From Bacteroidota bacterium (GTDB lineage Bacteria > Bacteroidota > Bacteroidia > Chitinophagales > UBA10324), in contig BJGQ01000002.1 in the NCBI GenBank assembly GCA_014190575.1, positions 131,507 to 195,506 of the forward strand: a stretch of DNA of 64,000 bases. Reading direction: 5' to 3'. Position 1 is the stretch's first letter, and every line of letters starts with the position of its first letter. Made by a program: the position numbers and the translations under genes. This document shows positions 62,801 to 64,000 of the stretch, in pieces. The notes beneath the pieces are model-generated. The model made no database searches and was not told where the DNA came from. It saw only the letters and a program-made list of their open reading frames with translations.

Positions 62801-64000
62801 CTTACTTATGGTCGAATGGTTCAATCACTCAGGATTTAAATGGAGTAGGTGCAGGATCTTATTCAGTAACTGTTACGGATGTTAACGGTTGTACAGATGA
62901 TATTTCTGTTACTCTAACAAATTCTAATGGACCAACTTTATCAGTTTCATCTGTTAACCCTTTATGTTTTGGTTATGCTACAGGAAGCATTAATATAACA
63001 GTTAACGGAGGTGTGGCACCGTATAGTTATATCTGGAACAACGGTGCAGCTACTCAAGATATTATTAATGTTTTGTCCGGATTATATTTTGTAACCGTTA
63101 CAGATATAAATGGATGTTCAATTATTCAGGGAGTGATTTTAGCTGATGGCGCAACAATAAATCTTTCAGCAATTCCTGTTGATGTAAATTGTTTTGGTGC
63201 AGGAACTGGTTCAATAGATTTAACAGTTGCGGGTGGAACCGCTCCTTATTTTTATTTGTGGTCGAATGGAGCAATCACTCAGGACTTAAATAATTTATTA
63301 GCAGGAAATTATTTTGTGACAGTAACAGATGGAAGTGGATGTACTGCAATAACAAATGCGGCAGTAAATCAACCTCCGCCAATTGCATTTTCAAATGTTA
63401 TTACTAATGCTACATGTGTTCCTAATTCTGGTGCAATAAATATTACTGTAAATGGTGGAAATCCACCTTATACTTTTTTATGGTCGAATGGTGCAATTAC
63501 TGAAGATCTTACCGGAATTAATTCAGGAACTTATGATGTAACAATTCTCGATGCGAATTTTTGTTCTTATACATGGACAGGAGTTGTAGTTGCACCAGTT
63601 GCACAAATACTATCGCAAACACACTTCAATGCGACTTGTGGTTTATCAAATGGAAGTATAAATCTCACAGTTGTTGGCGGAACTGCACCATTTATTTATT
63701 TATGGAGCAATGGATTTGCAACAGAAGATTTAGCAAACATCGCTGCCGGAAATTATACTGTTACAGTTACTGATAATAACGGATGCACAGCAACATTGCC
63801 TGTAACAATTACCGATGCACCTGCGCAAACATTGAGTGAAACTCATATTAATGCAACTTGTGGTTTATCAAACGGAAGTATTGATCTCACAATTGTTGGC
63901 GGAACAGCGCCATTTATTTATTTATGGAGCAATGGATTTGCAACTGAAGACTTAACAAACATTGCAGCCGGAAATTATACAGTAACTGTCACTGATAATA
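59863..64000 (+). CDS. Giant SprB-repeat adhesin with two CUB-like domains (5' part, continues past the window)
   Basis: The ATG at 59863 opens a frame of 1379 complete codons with no stop, running off the right edge. A long leader has a hydrophobic core at about 30-42 (SILFLLFSLLLV) and ends at NAQ. Two CUB-like domains follow, about 52-165 and 168-285 (FDFLYIYDG in the first, YDFLTIYDGPST in the second, each with paired Cys). Then a Cys-rich region of about 440 residues and at least nine SprB repeats of about 74 aa, from about codon 729, each with S-I-N-L-T-V-x-G-G-T-A-P and Y-L-W-S-N-G. SprB is the mobile gliding adhesin of Flavobacterium; this is a relative in domain type only. A T9SS sorting domain is expected at the unseen C-terminus. 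A cell-surface adhesive function is likely. Confidence 0.9.
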   Translation, partial: MTKQIIYGLLLNQKFRYRNLFSFFIAPHYSILFLLFSLLLVKNSNAQNYNMANGSISDCSGNFYDPQGPAVNYLNNSNFAETICSSVAGQCVSISFTAFNLENGFDFLYIYDGSNATQNLIGIYTGTTLPGTITSSGGCLTFVFTSDGTTRRPGWEATISCGPCNNNPDYVMTGTPIVSCSGTFYDPGGTGDYVDNSNFTQTICSGVAGQCLSLFFSQFALENNYDFLTIYDGPSTASPLIGSYTGTTSPGTVTASSGCITLVFTSDFIGTDAGWAASIACGSCGSGGNPNCGCPAGGTAPLNDNCSGAINIGTLPTPAACPSGAGNTITIQGTTNCATAPANFAYQTGCQPAGNQPWPAADVWYQITVTGTELHIQIPGGGMQTPSVAIYQGSNCNNLIPRGCAIGNAAGLNTTFAPVAPGTYWIQVSGGNLNDQCDFSMTVWNNLDCQGCVLGSNLTVNPPPVNGYYQPNTAVNFCFTITNYNQTSFNWLHGVVPTFGSGWNSGSLTVVPANNCGADDAGLFWNNQPGVWSWYNSVTSTATGATYGPGFFFEQSQPIGIVDGNPGNSYGDNGYLNNLSTSGSCIWTFCWTITTQPNCTNGADLNVDINTLGDGESGGWASIGCQGDPNPNFNATMQCCLPPTVNTSPPTCNQTNGSASALGDGTGPWTYDWFDAGNNLLQTDPTLNGSASIGNLASGNYYVIVTDAAGCSTITDFTIAPSSSLTLSTTHINVPCSGTSTASINLTVNSVNAPFTYIWSNGFVTEDLANLAVGIYTVTVTDNTGCSGTTSVTITQLSSPTVILNPVNVVCNGGTTGSISSLVNGGTSPYTYQWSTGAATANLTSLSIGSYSITVTDANGCTTAASVTITQPNPNVVTLEHQDITCGNDDGEAAVDNITGGGGPFTYLWSTGANTIQIDNLPPGTYSVTVTNVAGCTSTESVTLVAISFPVLSEVHVNTTCGNINGSINVSVVGGTAPFSYLWSNGSITQDLNGVGAGSYSVTVTDVNGCTDDISVTLTNSNGPTLSVSSVNPLCFGYATGSINITVNGGVAPYSYIWNNGAATQDIINVLSGLYFVTVTDINGCSIIQGVILADGATINLSAIPVDVNCFGAGTGSIDLTVAGGTAPYFYLWSNGAITQDLNNLLAGNYFVTVTDGSGCTAITNAAVNQPPPIAFSNVITNATCVPNSGAINITVNGGNPPYTFLWSNGAITEDLTGINSGTYDVTILDANFCSYTWTGVVVAPVAQILSQTHFNATCGLSNGSINLTVVGGTAPFIYLWSNGFATEDLANIAAGNYTVTVTDNNGCTATLPVTITDAPAQTLSETHINATCGLSNGSIDLTIVGGTAPFIYLWSNGFATEDLTNIAAGNYTVTVTDN
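63604..64000 (+). repeat. Near-identical 222-bp tandem SprB units
   Basis: The unit starting 63604 is followed 222 bp (74 codons) later, at 63826, by a nearly identical copy. Long exact stretches are shared (for instance TTATTTATGGAGCAATGG). Earlier units in the same gene differ much more, so the last two result from recent duplication or conversion. The second copy is cut by the window end. Confidence 0.85.

Overview
The window reads as chromosomal DNA of an uncultured or little-studied member of the Bacteroidota. The DNA is AT-rich. Five genes encode secreted PKD/Ig-type proteins that end in type IX secretion sorting domains: three of type A (one of them broken) and two of the gliding-motility (CHU_C, type B) kind. 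A sixth, SprB-repeat protein runs off the right edge. Housekeeping genes have Bacteroidota-specific forms or neighbours: long NusB, long LepB, DUF3276/PUR, DUF5683, DUF3822 next to rsmD-coaD, and DUF5686. Several genes are preceded by the Bacteroidota promoter pattern TTG-N17/18-TAnnTTTG. Genetic code 11 applies, because TGA ends several normal genes.

Layout. 1-2150: a decayed 42-bp periodic array, an unrecognised 311-aa protein, and a gene-free stretch with three copies of a palindromic repeat. 2151-9192: a T9SS client broken by one TGA codon, a membrane acyltransferase, pruA and a CHU_C protein. 9328-11501: a tight surE-orf-lpxB operon. 11661-18551: an ATP-cone/nuclease fusion, ppsA, an SDR enzyme and a three-gene Mla-type lipid transport operon. 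18685-21344: a small putative eRF1-like protein, tRNA-Ala(GGC), an M20 dipeptidase and rplS. 21688-29450: a 969-aa T9SS client, nusB, leucine dehydrogenase, an MsbA-like exporter and a PUR-domain protein. 29528-34217: a leftward block of lepB, dapB, a DUF5683 gene, parB and parA. Upstream of parA lie two perfect DnaA boxes and a very AT-rich palindromic tract, a candidate replication origin or partition control region.

34226-39587: leftward YHYH protein, a 944-aa protein with eight Ig-like repeats, an orphan receiver-domain regulator and a START-domain protein. 39800-46835: an oligopeptide-binding lipoprotein, DUF3822-rsmD-coaD overlapping by 4 bp, a thioredoxin-like protein, ubiX, an AI-2E family permease and a YtxH/holin-like/small-protein trio. 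46843-52986: FKBP lipoprotein, small secreted proteins, an APC permease, a VOC protein, kdsB and a protease-type NfeD. 53004-59509: a LysM-LysM-RlpA-like protein, a DUF5686 outer-membrane protein and a catalytic/non-catalytic pair of M16 peptidases. 59863-64000: the open 5' part of a giant adhesin with two CUB-like domains and at least nine SprB repeats.

Functional themes are envelope biogenesis (lpxB, kdsB, mlaEFD, the MsbA-like exporter, lepB), surface adhesion and gliding-type secreted proteins, amino-acid catabolism (pruA, leucine dehydrogenase, dipeptidase, peptide and amino-acid uptake) and chromosome segregation. I saw no prophage, insertion sequence, CRISPR array or recognisable defence island. 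The most notable observations are the DnaA-box/AT-rich region at parA, the single nonsense codon at an invariant Trp of a SprB repeat, the degenerate 14-codon periodic array at the left edge, the palindromic repeat trio, and the ATP-cone/PD-(D/E)XK fusion beside ppsA.
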